Shown here: piece by piece, positions 1 through 8,801 of the stretch | Numbering within the stretch: the first letter of the stretch is position 1 | How the letters are laid out: each line of letters opens with the position of its first letter | DNA from: Actinomadura rudentiformis | GTDB taxonomy: Bacteria; Actinomycetota; Actinomycetes; Streptosporangiales; Streptosporangiaceae | Length of the DNA: 64,000 nt | NCBI RefSeq assembly: GCF_008923185.1 | Contig: NZ_WBMT01000004.1 | Span: 248,001-312,000 of the forward strand | Direction of reading: 5' to 3' | Position numbers and translations under genes: made by a program | Notes under the pieces: model-generated | Seen by the model: only the letters and a program-made list of their open reading frames with translations | Database searches by the model: none | What the model was told of the DNA's origin: nothing

Positions 1-1029
1 GGTGTGAACGTGCTCGCGCGGATCGGGTCGGAGAGCGCGCTGACCTTGCTCGACGGCGTTGCCCGGCGGGCGAAGTTCGCCGCCCTGCAGGGGGAGGCGT
101 ACCAGAAGCTCCACGAGGTGGCCGACCGGATGCAGCTGAGCACCGCGCAGCTGAGCGATCGCCTCGTTCCGCGTTTGGGGCTGGATCCGGACGGGAGCAT
201 GGAGCTCGACTTCGGGCCGCGTCGCTTCACGGTCGGGTTCGACGAGCAGCTCCGGCCGTTCGTCATGCACCAGGACGGCACGCGGCTCAAGGCGCTCCCG
301 AAGCCGGGGGCCAAGGACGACCCGGAGCTCGCGCCCGCCGCGCACGCGACGTTCGGCCGGCTGAAGAAGGAGGTGCGCACGATCGCCGCCGACCAGCTGC
401 GGCGGCTGGAATGGGCGATGGTGACCGGGCGGACCTGGCAGCTCGCCGAGTTCCGGAGGCACCTGGTCGAGCACCCGCTCGTCTGGCACCTCGTGCGGCG
501 GCTCGTCTGGCTCGCGGACGGGAGCGCGTTCCGCCTGGCCGAGGATCGGACGTTCGCCGATGTGAACGACGAGACATTGACGCCGCCGGAGGCGGCGCAC
601 ATCCGCCTGGCTCACCCGGTGTTGCTGGGGGACGCACTGACCGAGTGGGCGGAGACCTTCGCCGACTACGAGATCATCCAGCCGTTCCCGCAGCTCGCGC
701 GGCCCGTGTTCGCGCTGGCCGAGGAGGAACGGAGCGGTCGGCTCGCCCGCTTCGAGGGCCGCGTCGTGCCGGTCGGCGCGCTGCTCGGCCTGGAACGACG
801 CGGCTGGGAGCGCGGCATGCCGGAGGACGGGGGAGTCGAACCCAGGATCTTCCGGCCCTTCCGCGGCGGCTCGGTGGTCATCGACCTCGATCCCGGGATC
901 TACAGCGGTTCGGTGCAGGCGCTCCCCGATCAGCGGCTCGTGTCCATCACCTACGACGGAGAACTGGACCCGGTCTCGGCCTCCGAGATCCTCGCCGACC
1001 TCACCCACCTGACGGAAGGCGCCCAGTGA
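1..1029 (+). CDS. DUF4132 domain protein, C-terminal part (5' end outside window)
   Basis: The frame is open from the first base, so only the last ~342 codons are present. The segment resembles the C-terminal DUF4132 region of the YehI/MolR-like family: a helical part with 'EWAMVTGRTW', then a region with 'QPFPQLARPVFAL' and 'LERRGWERG', and a beta-rich end. The biochemical role of the family is not established. It is convergent with paaZ, and a hairpin lies between them. The true start is upstream of the window. Confidence 0.75.
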   Translation, partial: GVNVLARIGSESALTLLDGVARRAKFAALQGEAYQKLHEVADRMQLSTAQLSDRLVPRLGLDPDGSMELDFGPRRFTVGFDEQLRPFVMHQDGTRLKALPKPGAKDDPELAPAAHATFGRLKKEVRTIAADQLRRLEWAMVTGRTWQLAEFRRHLVEHPLVWHLVRRLVWLADGSAFRLAEDRTFADVNDETLTPPEAAHIRLAHPVLLGDALTEWAETFADYEIIQPFPQLARPVFALAEEERSGRLARFEGRVVPVGALLGLERRGWERGMPEDGGVEPRIFRPFRGGSVVIDLDPGIYSGSVQALPDQRLVSITYDGELDPVSASEILADLTHLTEGAQ

Positions 1030-1088
1030 AAACGTTCCCAGTGAACAAGTAGGACACCCAGGTCGTGCCGTCCCGTGGGTGCGGCGAT

Positions 1089-1133
1089 CCACCCGCGCCG
1101 CGCCGAAACGGACGGCCGCCGGGGCGCGGGTGG
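1089..1133. terminator. Bidirectional hairpin between convergent genes
   Basis: An 11-bp perfect stem, CCACCCGCGCC at 1089-1099 pairing with GGCGCGGGTGG at 1123-1133, lies between the stop of the DUF4132 gene and the stop of paaZ. There is no clear U-tract, as is usual in high-GC actinomycetes. Confidence 0.6.
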
Positions 1134-1143
1134 TGCCGTCCTC

Positions 1144-3186
1144 TCAGGAGTCGGAGGCAGGCCAGGTTTTGGCCACGAGGGTCAGCACGTCGTAGGTGGC
1201 TACTGGCTGGGCTTCCTGGTTGGTCACCACGGCGTCCCAGCGGACTTCGCCGTAGTCGGCGTTGGTGCGCGGGGTGATCTGCTTGACCGTCAGGGTGACC
1301 TGAATGGTGTCGCCGGCCTTGACCGGGGTGACGAAGCGGAGGCCGTCGACGCCGAAGTTGGCGAGGACCGGTCCGGGCGCCGGGTCAACGAAGAGCCCGG
1401 CGGCCAGGGACACGACCAGGTATCCGTGGGCGACGATACCGCCGAAGAGGGGGTTGCGCGCGGCGGCCTCGGCGTCGGTGTGCGCGTAGAAGGTGTCTCC
1501 GGTGAAGTCGGCGAAGTGCTCGATGTCGTCCAGCGTCACCGTGCGGGTTGCGGAGGTGATGGTGTCGCCTATGCGCAGGTCCGCCAGGGACTTGCGGAAC
1601 GGGTGGACGTCGGACGGGAGGTGTTTGGATCCTGTCGTCCATCGGCCGGTGACGGCGGTGAGCTGGTCAGGGGACGCCTGGACGGCGGTGCGCTGCATGT
1701 GGTGCAGGACTCCGCGTATGCCGCCGAGCTCTTCGCCGCCGCCGGCACGGCCGGGGCCGCCGTGGACGAGGACGGGCAGCGGGGAGCCGTGGCCGGTGGA
1801 CTCCTGGGCGTCGTCCCGGTCGAGTACGAGGACGCGGCCGTGCCAGGGCGCCAGGCCGAGCACGATCGTGCGGGCGACGTCGGGGTCGTGGGTGACGACG
1901 GAGGCGGCCAGGCTGCCCTTGCCGCGGGCCGCGAGGGCGATCGCCGAGTCGAGGCCGTCGTAGGTGAGCACGGTGCTCACGGGGCCGAACGGCTCCACGT
2001 CGTGCGGCTCGGTGGCGCCGGGACGTGCATGGAGCACGAGAGGGGTCATGAACGCGCCGCGTTCGGGGTCGCCGTCGAGCAGGGTCGCGTTCTGGTCGCC
2101 GAAGACGATCTCGGCGCTGGAGCGGAGGGCTTCGACGGCCTTGGTCACCTCGTCGCGCTGGCCGAGGCTCGCGAGCGCGCCCATCCGCACGTCGGGGTTG
2201 CGCGGGTCGCCGACGGTCACCTTCGCGAGGCGTGCGGAGAGGGCCTCGATGACGGGGTCCGCCATCGGCTCAGGCACGAGCACGCGGCGGATGGCGGTGC
2301 ACTTCTGGCCCGCCTTGACCGTCATCTCGGTGGCGACGCCCTTGATGAACAGGTCGAATTCCGGGTCGCCCGGCTGGACGTCCGGTCCGAGGATGGAGCA
2401 GTTGAGCGAGTCGGCCTCCACGCCGAGGACGACGCCGCCGTCCAGCACGTTCGGGTGGCGGCGCAGGATGCCCGCGGTGTGCGCCGAGCCGGTGAAGGCG
2501 ACGCTGTCCTGGATGGTCAGCGCGTCGAGCAGGCCGGACGCGCCGCCGGCGAGCAGCTGGAGGGTGCCCTCCGGCAGGATCTGCGACTCGATGATCTGCC
2601 GGACGGCGAGCTCGGTGAGGTAGGCGGTCTGGCTCGCGGGCTTGACGATCGTCGGCAGGCCGGCGAGGAACGCCGGGGCGAGCTTTTCGAGCATCCCCCA
2701 GACGGGGAAGTTGAAGGCGTTGATCTGGACCGCGACGCCTGGCCGTGACGCGTAGATGTGCTGGCCGACGAAAGTGCCGCCCTTGCCCAGGCGTTCCAGG
2801 CTGCCGTCGAGGACGATCGTGTCGTTCGGCAGCTCGCGTGCGCCCTTGCTCGCGTAGCTGAACAGCGTGCCGATGCCGCCGTCGACGTCGACCATCGTGT
2901 CGCGCGAGGTTGCGCCGGTACGGACGGACAGCGCGTAGAGCTCGTCTTTGCGGGTGAGCAGGTGCTTGGCGAGCGCCTTGAGCAGCGCTGCCCGCTCGTG
3001 GAAGGTCAGAGCCCGCAGCGCGGGGCCACCGGCTTGGCGCGCGTGGGCGACCATGGCCGCGACGTCCAGGCCGTGGCTCGAGATGCGCGCGACCTCCTCA
3101 CCCGTCGCGGCGTCCAGCAGGGGCTCGCCCTCGTCCGCGGCGCGGAACCATCGTCCGGCGGCATAGCTCTCCAGCATGGGACTCAC
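1144..3186 (-). CDS. paaZ: PaaZ: bifunctional oxepin-CoA hydrolase / 3-oxo-5,6-dehydrosuberyl-CoA semialdehyde dehydrogenase
   Basis: Ring-opening enzyme of aerobic phenylacetate catabolism, acting in the cytoplasm on the oxepin-CoA that follows ring epoxidation. The N-terminal ~520 residues are an aldehyde dehydrogenase with the catalytic Cys in 'KAGQKCTAIRR' (about residue 296) and Glu in 'LGVEADSLNC'. The C-terminal ~150 residues are a MaoC-type hydratase with the Asp/His pair of 'FTGDTFYAHTD' and 'GGIVAHGYL'. The length of 680 aa matches E. coli PaaZ (681). The GTG at 3186 is preferred because AGGAG lies 5 nt upstream; an in-frame ATG three codons later would have poor spacing. It is divergent from paaA across a 150-bp regulatory gap. 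Confidence 0.93.
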   Translation of the reverse strand: MSPMLESYAAGRWFRAADEGEPLLDAATGEEVARISSHGLDVAAMVAHARQAGGPALRALTFHERAALLKALAKHLLTRKDELYALSVRTGATSRDTMVDVDGGIGTLFSYASKGARELPNDTIVLDGSLERLGKGGTFVGQHIYASRPGVAVQINAFNFPVWGMLEKLAPAFLAGLPTIVKPASQTAYLTELAVRQIIESQILPEGTLQLLAGGASGLLDALTIQDSVAFTGSAHTAGILRRHPNVLDGGVVLGVEADSLNCSILGPDVQPGDPEFDLFIKGVATEMTVKAGQKCTAIRRVLVPEPMADPVIEALSARLAKVTVGDPRNPDVRMGALASLGQRDEVTKAVEALRSSAEIVFGDQNATLLDGDPERGAFMTPLVLHARPGATEPHDVEPFGPVSTVLTYDGLDSAIALAARGKGSLAASVVTHDPDVARTIVLGLAPWHGRVLVLDRDDAQESTGHGSPLPVLVHGGPGRAGGGEELGGIRGVLHHMQRTAVQASPDQLTAVTGRWTTGSKHLPSDVHPFRKSLADLRIGDTITSATRTVTLDDIEHFADFTGDTFYAHTDAEAAARNPLFGGIVAHGYLVVSLAAGLFVDPAPGPVLANFGVDGLRFVTPVKAGDTIQVTLTVKQITPRTNADYGEVRWDAVVTNQEAQPVATYDVLTLVAKTWPASDS

Positions 3187-3289
3187 GCTGTCTCCTCTCC
3201 GAGGGGCCCGTCGTCGTGACCCCCGGTGGTGCTCTCCGACATCCGTCCACGGCACCACTTGCGCGGAGGTGCCGGCTCGTGCCACGTTA

Positions 3290-3307
3290 TTACTGATCGA
3301 TCGGTAA
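3290..3307. promoter_or_regulatory. TetR-type operator (probable PaaR site) between paaZ and paaA
   Basis: TTACTGATCGATCGGTAA is an 18-bp palindrome with 8 of 9 pairs matching, centred 30 bp before the paaA start and ~112 bp before the paaZ start. It resembles the ACCGxxCGxxCGGT core reported for PaaR of Corynebacterium. A PaaR-like TetR gene ends this cluster at 8175, so the site probably controls both divergent transcripts. Confidence 0.75.
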
Positions 3308-3336
3308 GTAAATACGTCGACGTGCGGAGGGACCCA

Positions 3337-4296
3337 GTGACGACGACGGTGGAGCCGGAGCCGCAGGAACGGCTCCAGGCCGCGTTCGACGCGACGATCG
3401 CGCGCCACGACCGCATCGAGCCCCGGGACTGGATGCCCGAGGCCTACCGCCGCACGCTCGTACGCCAGATCGCCCAGCACGCCCATTCGGAGATCATCGG
3501 CATGCAGCCGGAGGGCAACTGGATCAGCCGCGCGCCCTCCCTGCGCCGCAAGGCGATCCTGCTGGCCAAGGTGCAGGACGAGGCCGGGCACGGGCTGTAC
3601 CTGTACTCCGCGTGCGAGACCCTCGGCGTCTCCCGCGCCGAACTGACCGACCTGCTGCTCACGGGCAGGCAGAAGTACTCGTCGATCTTCAACTACCCGA
3701 CGCTGTCCTACGCCGACGTCGGCACGATCGGCTGGCTCGTCGACGGCGCCGCGATCTGCAACCAGGTGCCGCTGTGCCGCACCTCCTACGGACCGTACGG
3801 CCGCGCCATGATCCGCATCTGCAAGGAGGAGTCGTTCCATCAGCGGCAGGGCTACGAGCTGCTGATGACGATGATGCGCGGCACCGACGCCCAGCGCGCC
3901 ATGGTCCAGGAGTCGGTCGACCGGTTCTGGTGGCCGTCGCTGATGATGTTCGGCCCGCCGGACGAGCGTTCCCCCAACAGCGGGCAGTCGATGGCGTGGG
4001 GGATCAAGCGCAACTCCAACGACGAGCTGCGCCAGCGGTTCGTCGACATGAGCGTCCCGCAGGCCGAGGCGCTCGGGGTGACGCTGCCCGACCCCGAACT
4101 GCGCTGGAACGAGGAACGCGGCCACTACGACTTCGGCGAGCCGGACTGGGAGGAGTTCGCCGCGGTCATCAGCGGCAACGGCCCCTGCAACGCCCAGCGC
4201 CTGGCCCACCGGCGCGCCGCGCACGAGGACGGCGCCTGGGTACGCGAGGCGGCCTCAGCGTTCGCGGCCCGTTCGACCGAGGAGGAGGTCCGATGA
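3337..4296 (+). CDS. paaA: PaaA: phenylacetyl-CoA 1,2-epoxidase catalytic subunit
   Basis: Diiron subunit of the PaaABCE multicomponent oxygenase, which epoxidises the ring of phenylacetyl-CoA. Carboxylate/His iron ligands are visible in '[13 protein letters not shown]' and '[13 protein letters not shown]'. The 319-aa length fits the family. The GTG start follows GGAGG with 6-nt spacing; longer in-frame extensions would run into the operator. It heads the paaABCDE operon and overlaps paaB by 3 nt (ATGA). Confidence 0.95.
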   Translation: MTTTVEPEPQERLQAAFDATIARHDRIEPRDWMPEAYRRTLVRQIAQHAHSEIIGMQPEGNWISRAPSLRRKAILLAKVQDEAGHGLYLYSACETLGVSRAELTDLLLTGRQKYSSIFNYPTLSYADVGTIGWLVDGAAICNQVPLCRTSYGPYGRAMIRICKEESFHQRQGYELLMTMMRGTDAQRAMVQESVDRFWWPSLMMFGPPDERSPNSGQSMAWGIKRNSNDELRQRFVDMSVPQAEALGVTLPDPELRWNEERGHYDFGEPDWEEFAAVISGNGPCNAQRLAHRRAAHEDGAWVREAASAFAARSTEEEVR

Positions 4297-4589
4297 CGAA
4301 CGGTGATCGCAGGGAATGGCCGTTGTACGAGGTGTTCGTGCGCGGCAAGCGGGGGCTCAACCACGTCCATGTCGGGTCGCTGCACGCTCCGGACGACGCG
4401 ATGGCGCTGCGGCACGCGCGTGACGTCTACACGCGTCGCAACGAGGGCGTGAGCATCTGGGTCGTGCGGGCCGACGCCATCACGGCGTCCAGCCCGGACG
4501 AGAAGGACCCGCTGTTCGCGCCGAACGGCGACAAGGTCTACCGGCACCCGACGTTCTACGAGATCCCTGAGAACGTGCCCCACATGTGA
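4293..4589 (+). CDS. paaB: PaaB: phenylacetyl-CoA epoxidase subunit B
   Basis: Small non-catalytic subunit (98 aa) that bridges PaaAC units in the epoxidase. Family hallmarks are '[20 protein letters not shown]' near the N-terminus and 'LYTRR'-like/'GVSIWVV' in the middle. The start is the ATG overlapping the paaA stop, with GGAGGAGG just upstream. A 49-nt gap follows before paaC. Confidence 0.95.
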   Translation: MTNGDRREWPLYEVFVRGKRGLNHVHVGSLHAPDDAMALRHARDVYTRRNEGVSIWVVRADAITASSPDEKDPLFAPNGDKVYRHPTFYEIPENVPHM

Positions 4590-4638
4590 CCGCCGCGCGC
4601 CCGCCCGCCCCACCGCATGATCGGAGACCAGGACCACC

Positions 4639-5556
4639 ATGAGCGACGACCACGGCAGCGTCTACGACGGCCTGCTCGGCGGGGATTCCTCCCAGTGGGC
4701 GTTCGGCACCGACTTCGAGGACCCGCTGGCCGGCGTCGACACCACGGTGCCCGAGGGAACCGACGCCGCCCTGCTCGCCGAGTACTGCCTCATGCTCGGC
4801 GACGACGCCTTGATCATGTCCCAGCGCCTGTCGGAGTGGTGCAGCCGGGCACCGGATCTCGAAGACGACATCGCACTGGCGAACATGGCCCTTGACCTGC
4901 TCGGACAGGCGCGCCTGCTGCTGACGCGGGCCGCGGCCGCGGACCCTGGCGTGGTCCCTGCCCTCCCCGAGGGCTCACCCGTGCCCGCGGAGGACGCGCT
5001 CGCCTTCTTCCGCGAAGCCGGGGAGTTTCGCAACGTACGCCTCGTCGAGGTGCCGAACGGCGACTTCGCGCACGTCGTCGTCCGCCTGCTGTTGTTCTCG
5101 GTGGCGCGGCTCGCGTTGCTGGAACGGCTGCAGGGGAGCACCGACGCAGTACTGGCGGCGGTGGCGGCCAAGGGCGTCAAGGAGGTCGCCTACCACCGCG
5201 ACTGGGCCGGACGCTGGTTCCTCACCCTCGCGCAGGGCACCGAGGAATCGCGCCGCAGGCTCCTGGGCGCACTGGAGGCGCTGTGGCCGTTCTATCCCGA
5301 GCTTGCCAGGACGCATCCGGTTGATCAGGCACTTGCCGAGAGCGGTGCCGGCGTCGACTCGTCCTCGTACCGCGACGAGATGGACGCCGTCCTCGATCAG
5401 GTCTTCGCCGTCAGCGGCATAGACCGCCCGGAAGGCGCGCCACTGGCGGGAGTCAGAGGCCGAATGGGCCGCGACGGCCTGCACACCGAATCACTCAGCC
5501 GCCTGCTCGCCGAGATGCAGGTAGTCGCCCGAGCCCACCCGAGCGGTCGCTGGTGA
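4639..5556 (+). CDS. paaC: PaaC: phenylacetyl-CoA epoxidase structural subunit
   Basis: Ferritin-like subunit that pairs with PaaA but lacks catalytic iron. The conserved core runs from 'LAEYCLMLGDDALIMSQRLS' through 'NMALDLLGQARLLL', 'FSVARLALLERL' and 'KEVAYHRDWAGRWFLTL'. At 305 aa it is longer than the ~250-aa E. coli protein because of an acidic N-terminal extension of about 35 residues. The ATG is preceded by GACCAGGACC, a weak ribosome site. Its stop overlaps the paaD GTG (GTGA). Confidence 0.94.
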   Translation: MSDDHGSVYDGLLGGDSSQWAFGTDFEDPLAGVDTTVPEGTDAALLAEYCLMLGDDALIMSQRLSEWCSRAPDLEDDIALANMALDLLGQARLLLTRAAAADPGVVPALPEGSPVPAEDALAFFREAGEFRNVRLVEVPNGDFAHVVVRLLLFSVARLALLERLQGSTDAVLAAVAAKGVKEVAYHRDWAGRWFLTLAQGTEESRRRLLGALEALWPFYPELARTHPVDQALAESGAGVDSSSYRDEMDAVLDQVFAVSGIDRPEGAPLAGVRGRMGRDGLHTESLSRLLAEMQVVARAHPSGRW

Positions 5557-6164
5557 CCACGCAGGAGAAGGCGGTGGTGGCCGCGCAGGAGAAGGCGGTG
5601 GGGACCGTGCAGGAGAAGGCGGTGGTGGCCGTGCAGGAGCAGGCGGTGGTGGCCGTGCAGGGGCGGGCTGCTGAGGTGGCGGCGCAGGTTCGTGATCCTG
5701 AGATGCCGATGCTCACGCTTGCCGACCTCGGCGTGCTGCGTGACGTCGTCGTACGGCCGGAGCCGGAGGGCGAGGACAGGGTCATCGTGTCGATCACGCC
5801 GACCTACACGGGCTGCCCGGCCCTGGCCACCATGCGCGACGACCTGGTCAGCCGTCTGAACGACGCCGGGTTCCCGCGCGTCGAGGTACGCGTCGTCCTC
5901 ACGCCGCCCTGGTCCACCGACTGGATCTCCGAGCGCGGCCGGGCCGCGCTGCGCGAGGCCGGTGTGTCGCCGCCGGGACCGGCGCCCCGCCCGCCGGGGC
6001 CGGTGGCGCTCACGCTCGGGCAGACCCGGCGTGCCGCGCCTGCCTGCCCGCGCTGCGGCTCGGCGGCGACCCGTCTCACGTCGGAGTTCGGCGCCACCGC
6101 GTGCAAGGCCCTCTATTCCTGCACCGAGTGCCTTGAACCGTTCGAGCACGTCAAGGAGATCTGA
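5553..6164 (+). CDS. paaD: PaaD: MIP18/SufT-like Fe-S assembly factor of the epoxidase, with repeat-expanded N-terminus
   Basis: Thought to assist maturation of the PaaE iron-sulfur cluster. The DUF59/MIP18 core ('MPMLTLADLGVLRDV', 'ITPTYTGCPAL', 'VVLTPPWSTDWISERGR') is followed by a C-terminal zinc-ribbon-like segment with CPRCG and CTECL. It is 203 aa against ~165 in E. coli. The excess is an N-terminal tail of about five imperfect octapeptides (QEKAVVAA type) encoded by a 24-nt tandem repeat. The GTG start overlaps the paaC stop, so the repeats are translated in this reading. Confidence 0.92.
   Translation: MTTQEKAVVAAQEKAVGTVQEKAVVAVQEQAVVAVQGRAAEVAAQVRDPEMPMLTLADLGVLRDVVVRPEPEGEDRVIVSITPTYTGCPALATMRDDLVSRLNDAGFPRVEVRVVLTPPWSTDWISERGRAALREAGVSPPGPAPRPPGPVALTLGQTRRAAPACPRCGSAATRLTSEFGATACKALYSCTECLEPFEHVKEI
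5562..5681 (+). repeat. 24-nt tandem repeat at the 5' end of paaD
   Basis: Units start at 5562, 5586, 5610 and 5634, with a degenerate fifth from 5658. Each encodes a version of Q-E-K-A-V-V-A-x. The array keeps frame and precedes the conserved PaaD core. Confidence 0.85.
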
Positions 6165-6165
6165 G

Positions 6166-7257
6166 TTGACCACGTCCGCGCCCGCTCCCGCGCCGTCCCG
6201 GTCGGCCGTGTTCCACCCGCTGACGGTCACGGCGGTGGACCGGCTGTGCGAGGACGCTGCCGCGATCACCTTCGCCGTGCCCGCCGAACTGCGCGAGGCC
6301 TACGCTTTCCGCGCCGGCCAGTCGCTCACCCTCCGCCGCGTCCTGGATGGCCGGGAGCACCGCCGGTCCTATTCGATCTGCGCACCCGCCGGTGACGCAC
6401 TGCGCATCGGCGTCCGCGAGATCCCGGGCGGCCTGTTCTCCTCGTGGCTCGTGAACGAGGTCGTGCCCGGCACGCGGATCGAGGTGCAGCCCCCGACCGG
6501 CGCCTGGCAGGCCGCCCCCGAGCTCGGCGAACGCCACCTGTGCATCGCCGCGGGATCGGGCATCACCCCGATGTTGTCGGTCGCGTCCACGGTCCTGACT
6601 CATCCAGGGGCGCAGGTGTCGCTGCTGTACGGCAACCGGACGGGTCGGACGGTGATGTTCACCGAGGAGCTCGGCGACCTCAAGAACAGGTATGGGCCCC
6701 GGCTCCAGGTGGTGCATGTGCTCTCCCGTGAGCCGCGCGACGTGGAGCTGTTCTCCGGGCGGCTCGACGCGGACAAGCTTCGGCGGCTGCTCACCGGCCT
6801 CGTCCCCGCGGAGGTCTTCGATCACGTCTGGCTGTGCGGCCCGTTCCAGATGGTCCAGGACGCACGGACGGTGCTCACCGACCTCGGCGTTCCTGCCGGC
6901 CGCGTCCATGTTGAGCTGTTCTATGTCGACGCGCCGCCGCCTCAGCCCCGGCGTGCCGCCGACGCGCCCCCGTCCGGCGCGACGACCGAGTTGACCACGG
7001 TGCTGGACGGCCGCCGCGTGACCTCGACGGTGTCCCGCGAGAAGACGATCCTCGACGGCGCCCTGACGTCGCGTTCCGACATGCCGTTCGCATGCAAGGG
7101 TGGCGTCTGCGGCACATGCCGTGCCATCGTCCGCGAGGGTGAGGCCGACATGCGCCGCAACTACGCGCTCGAACAGGACGAGATCGACGGTGGATTCGTC
7201 CTCACCTGCCAGTCGTTCCCGGCGGGCGATCACGTCACCGTCGACTACGACGCCTGA
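6166..7257 (+). CDS. paaE: PaaE: phenylacetyl-CoA epoxidase reductase subunit
   Basis: Passes electrons from NADPH through FAD and a 2Fe-2S cluster to PaaA. The N-terminal FNR-type module carries 'EHRRSYSICA' (FAD binding) and 'IAAGSGITPMLS' (nucleotide binding). The C-terminal plant-type ferredoxin holds 'ACKGGVCGTCRA' and 'LTCQ' as the four cluster cysteines. It is 363 aa, as expected. The start is TTG with AAGGAGAT 5 nt upstream, one base after the paaD stop; no better ATG/GTG exists before the conserved region. Confidence 0.94.
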   Translation: MTTSAPAPAPSRSAVFHPLTVTAVDRLCEDAAAITFAVPAELREAYAFRAGQSLTLRRVLDGREHRRSYSICAPAGDALRIGVREIPGGLFSSWLVNEVVPGTRIEVQPPTGAWQAAPELGERHLCIAAGSGITPMLSVASTVLTHPGAQVSLLYGNRTGRTVMFTEELGDLKNRYGPRLQVVHVLSREPRDVELFSGRLDADKLRRLLTGLVPAEVFDHVWLCGPFQMVQDARTVLTDLGVPAGRVHVELFYVDAPPPQPRRAADAPPSGATTELTTVLDGRRVTSTVSREKTILDGALTSRSDMPFACKGGVCGTCRAIVREGEADMRRNYALEQDEIDGGFVLTCQSFPAGDHVTVDYDA

Positions 7258-7286
7258 TTCCGACCCTCGATCGCAGGAGCCTTTCC

Positions 7287-7367
7287 GTGACCGAAGCCTT
7301 CGTCGTGTCCGGTGCCCGGACGCCGATCGCACTCGCCGGCAGTGCCCCGCTGGTGGAACGCCCATGA
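7287..7367 (+). pseudogene. Thiolase stub (remnant of a paaJ-type 3-oxoacyl-CoA thiolase)
   Basis: A GTG with AGGAG 7 nt upstream opens a 26-codon frame whose first residues, VTEAFVVSGARTPI, are the canonical N-terminus of acetyl-CoA acyltransferases. Homology then stops, and the frame ends in a TGA overlapping the ATG of the next gene. I infer that the body of a thiolase gene was deleted, leaving its ribosome site and first ~14 codons, which may now serve translational coupling to the hydratase gene. Confidence 0.7.
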
Positions 7368-8110
7368 CCGCCGACACGAACCTGATCATCGAGGAGGGCC
7401 CGGACCGGGTCGTGTGGCGGCTCAACCGGCCTGAGGCCCGCAACGCGATCGACCGTGAGATGGTCCGCGCGCTCCACCAGGCGTGCGCCGCGGTCGAGGA
7501 GGAGCCGCGCGTCGTTCTCCTCACCGGGGAGGGCCCGGCCTTCGCGGCGGGAGCCGACATCGCCCAGCTCCGCGAGAGGCGCCGGGACGACGCGCTCCAG
7601 GGCATCAACTCCAGGATCTTCGACCGGATCCACCGGCTGCCCATGCCGACCGTGGCGCTCGTCGACGGTTACGCGCTGGGCGGCGGGGCCGAGCTGGCCT
7701 ACGCCTGCGACTTCCGCATCGGCACCCCGCACACGAAGATCGGCAACCCCGAGACCGACCTGGGCATCCTCGCTGCGGCCGGTGCCGCCTGGCGCCTCGC
7801 CGACCTCGTCGGAGAGCCCCTGGCCAAGGAGATCCTGCTCGCGGGCCGCGTGCTCTCGGCGGACGAGGCGCAGGCCGTACGCCTGCTCAACGAAGTCGTG
7901 GAGCCGGACGACCTGCTCGCGGCCGGGCACCGGCTCGCCGACCGCATCACCGCGCGGGCGCCGCTGGCGACCCGGTTGACCAAGGCGGTGTTCCACGCCC
8001 CCAGGGACGCCCACCCTTTCGTGGACGAGCTCGCGCAGGCGGTGCTGTTCGAGACCGCCGACAAGCACGACCGCATGACGGCATTCCTCAACCGCCGCAA
8101 GCAATCATGA
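7364..8110 (+). CDS. Enoyl-CoA hydratase/isomerase (PaaF/PaaG-like)
   Basis: Crotonase-fold enzyme of 248 aa for the beta-oxidation-like lower part of phenylacetate catabolism. Oxyanion-hole segments are 'GEGPAFAAGADI' and 'GYALGGGAELAYACDF'. The two catalytic glutamates of hydratases are present in GGGAE and in 'GNPETDLGI'. ATG 7364 overlaps the thiolase stub stop (ATGA). Sequence alone does not separate PaaF from PaaG; retention of both glutamates favours a hydratase. Confidence 0.88.
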   Translation: MTADTNLIIEEGPDRVVWRLNRPEARNAIDREMVRALHQACAAVEEEPRVVLLTGEGPAFAAGADIAQLRERRRDDALQGINSRIFDRIHRLPMPTVALVDGYALGGGAELAYACDFRIGTPHTKIGNPETDLGILAAAGAAWRLADLVGEPLAKEILLAGRVLSADEAQAVRLLNEVVEPDDLLAAGHRLADRITARAPLATRLTKAVFHAPRDAHPFVDELAQAVLFETADKHDRMTAFLNRRKQS

Positions 8111-8174
8111 CCACCACACCCTGCCAAGGTGAGTGAGAGTCGAGGCCGGCTTGCGGGACCCGAGCTCAAGGTCT

Positions 8175-8801
8175 TCAGGGCCGGGTGTTCGAGCTGGTGA
8201 GGCCGTCGAAGGCGACGGCGGCGATCGCGTCGGCGACCGTGGCGGGCGTGAACGCGCCGTGCGGGCGGTACCACTCGACCAGCGAGTTGACCATGCCGAA
8301 GAGCAGCCGGCTCACCAGTGTCGGCGCCAGGTCGGCGCGCAGGGCTCCCTCCGCCACCGCGGCCGCGACCAGCTCGGCGAGCCGCTCGTCGAGCCATCGC
8401 CGGCGTTCGAGGGCGGCCAGCTCGACCGCACTGTTGCCGCGCACGCGCAGCAGGAGTGTCACCGAGGGCTGGTGAGCCACCAGCACCTCGACGCTGCGCC
8501 GCACCACCTCGCGCAGCCGTTCGTACGCGGTCGCCCCCTCCTGCCGCCGCGACGCCTCGTCCACCACGGCCGTGAGCTCGTCGAGAGCGTCGTCGAGAGC
8601 CGCCTTGAGCAGCTCCTCCTTGCTCGTGAAGTGGTGGTAGATCGCCGGCTTGGTCACACCGAGCACCTTGGCCAGGTCACCCATGCTCGTGGCGTCGTAC
8701 CCCCTGCGGTTGAACAGGTCCACCGCGGTGTGCAGGATCGTCGCCTGGTCGTAGCCGGGACGGCCGCGACGGCGGGGCGGAGTCGGTTCGGCGGTGGTCA
8801 C
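8175..8801 (-). CDS. paaR: TetR-family regulator, PaaR-like
   Basis: 208-aa TetR repressor with an N-terminal HTH ('MGDLAKVLGVTKPAIYHHFT') and a ligand domain with a Lys/Arg-rich, Glu-rich dimer interface. It lies at the end of the paa locus facing the hydratase gene. PaaR proteins of this family release DNA on binding phenylacetyl-CoA. The GTG start gives 'TTAEPTPPRRRGRPGYD'. The palindrome at 3290 is its likely target. The symbol is by context. Confidence 0.75.
   Translation of the reverse strand: MTTAEPTPPRRRGRPGYDQATILHTAVDLFNRRGYDATSMGDLAKVLGVTKPAIYHHFTSKEELLKAALDDALDELTAVVDEASRRQEGATAYERLREVVRRSVEVLVAHQPSVTLLLRVRGNSAVELAALERRRWLDERLAELVAAAVAEGALRADLAPTLVSRLLFGMVNSLVEWYRPHGAFTPATVADAIAAVAFDGLTSSNTRP

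Noticed and set aside
1075..2748. Long plus-strand frame opposite paaZ
   Set aside because: Composition-driven antisense frame (Gly/Val/Asp-rich) without motifs or ribosome site.
1144..4224. A 1026-codon minus frame apparently extending PaaZ through paaA
   Set aside because: The upstream ~345 codons are antisense to the well-conserved paaA and lack any family features; a GTG with AGGAG at 3186 gives the normal PaaZ length.
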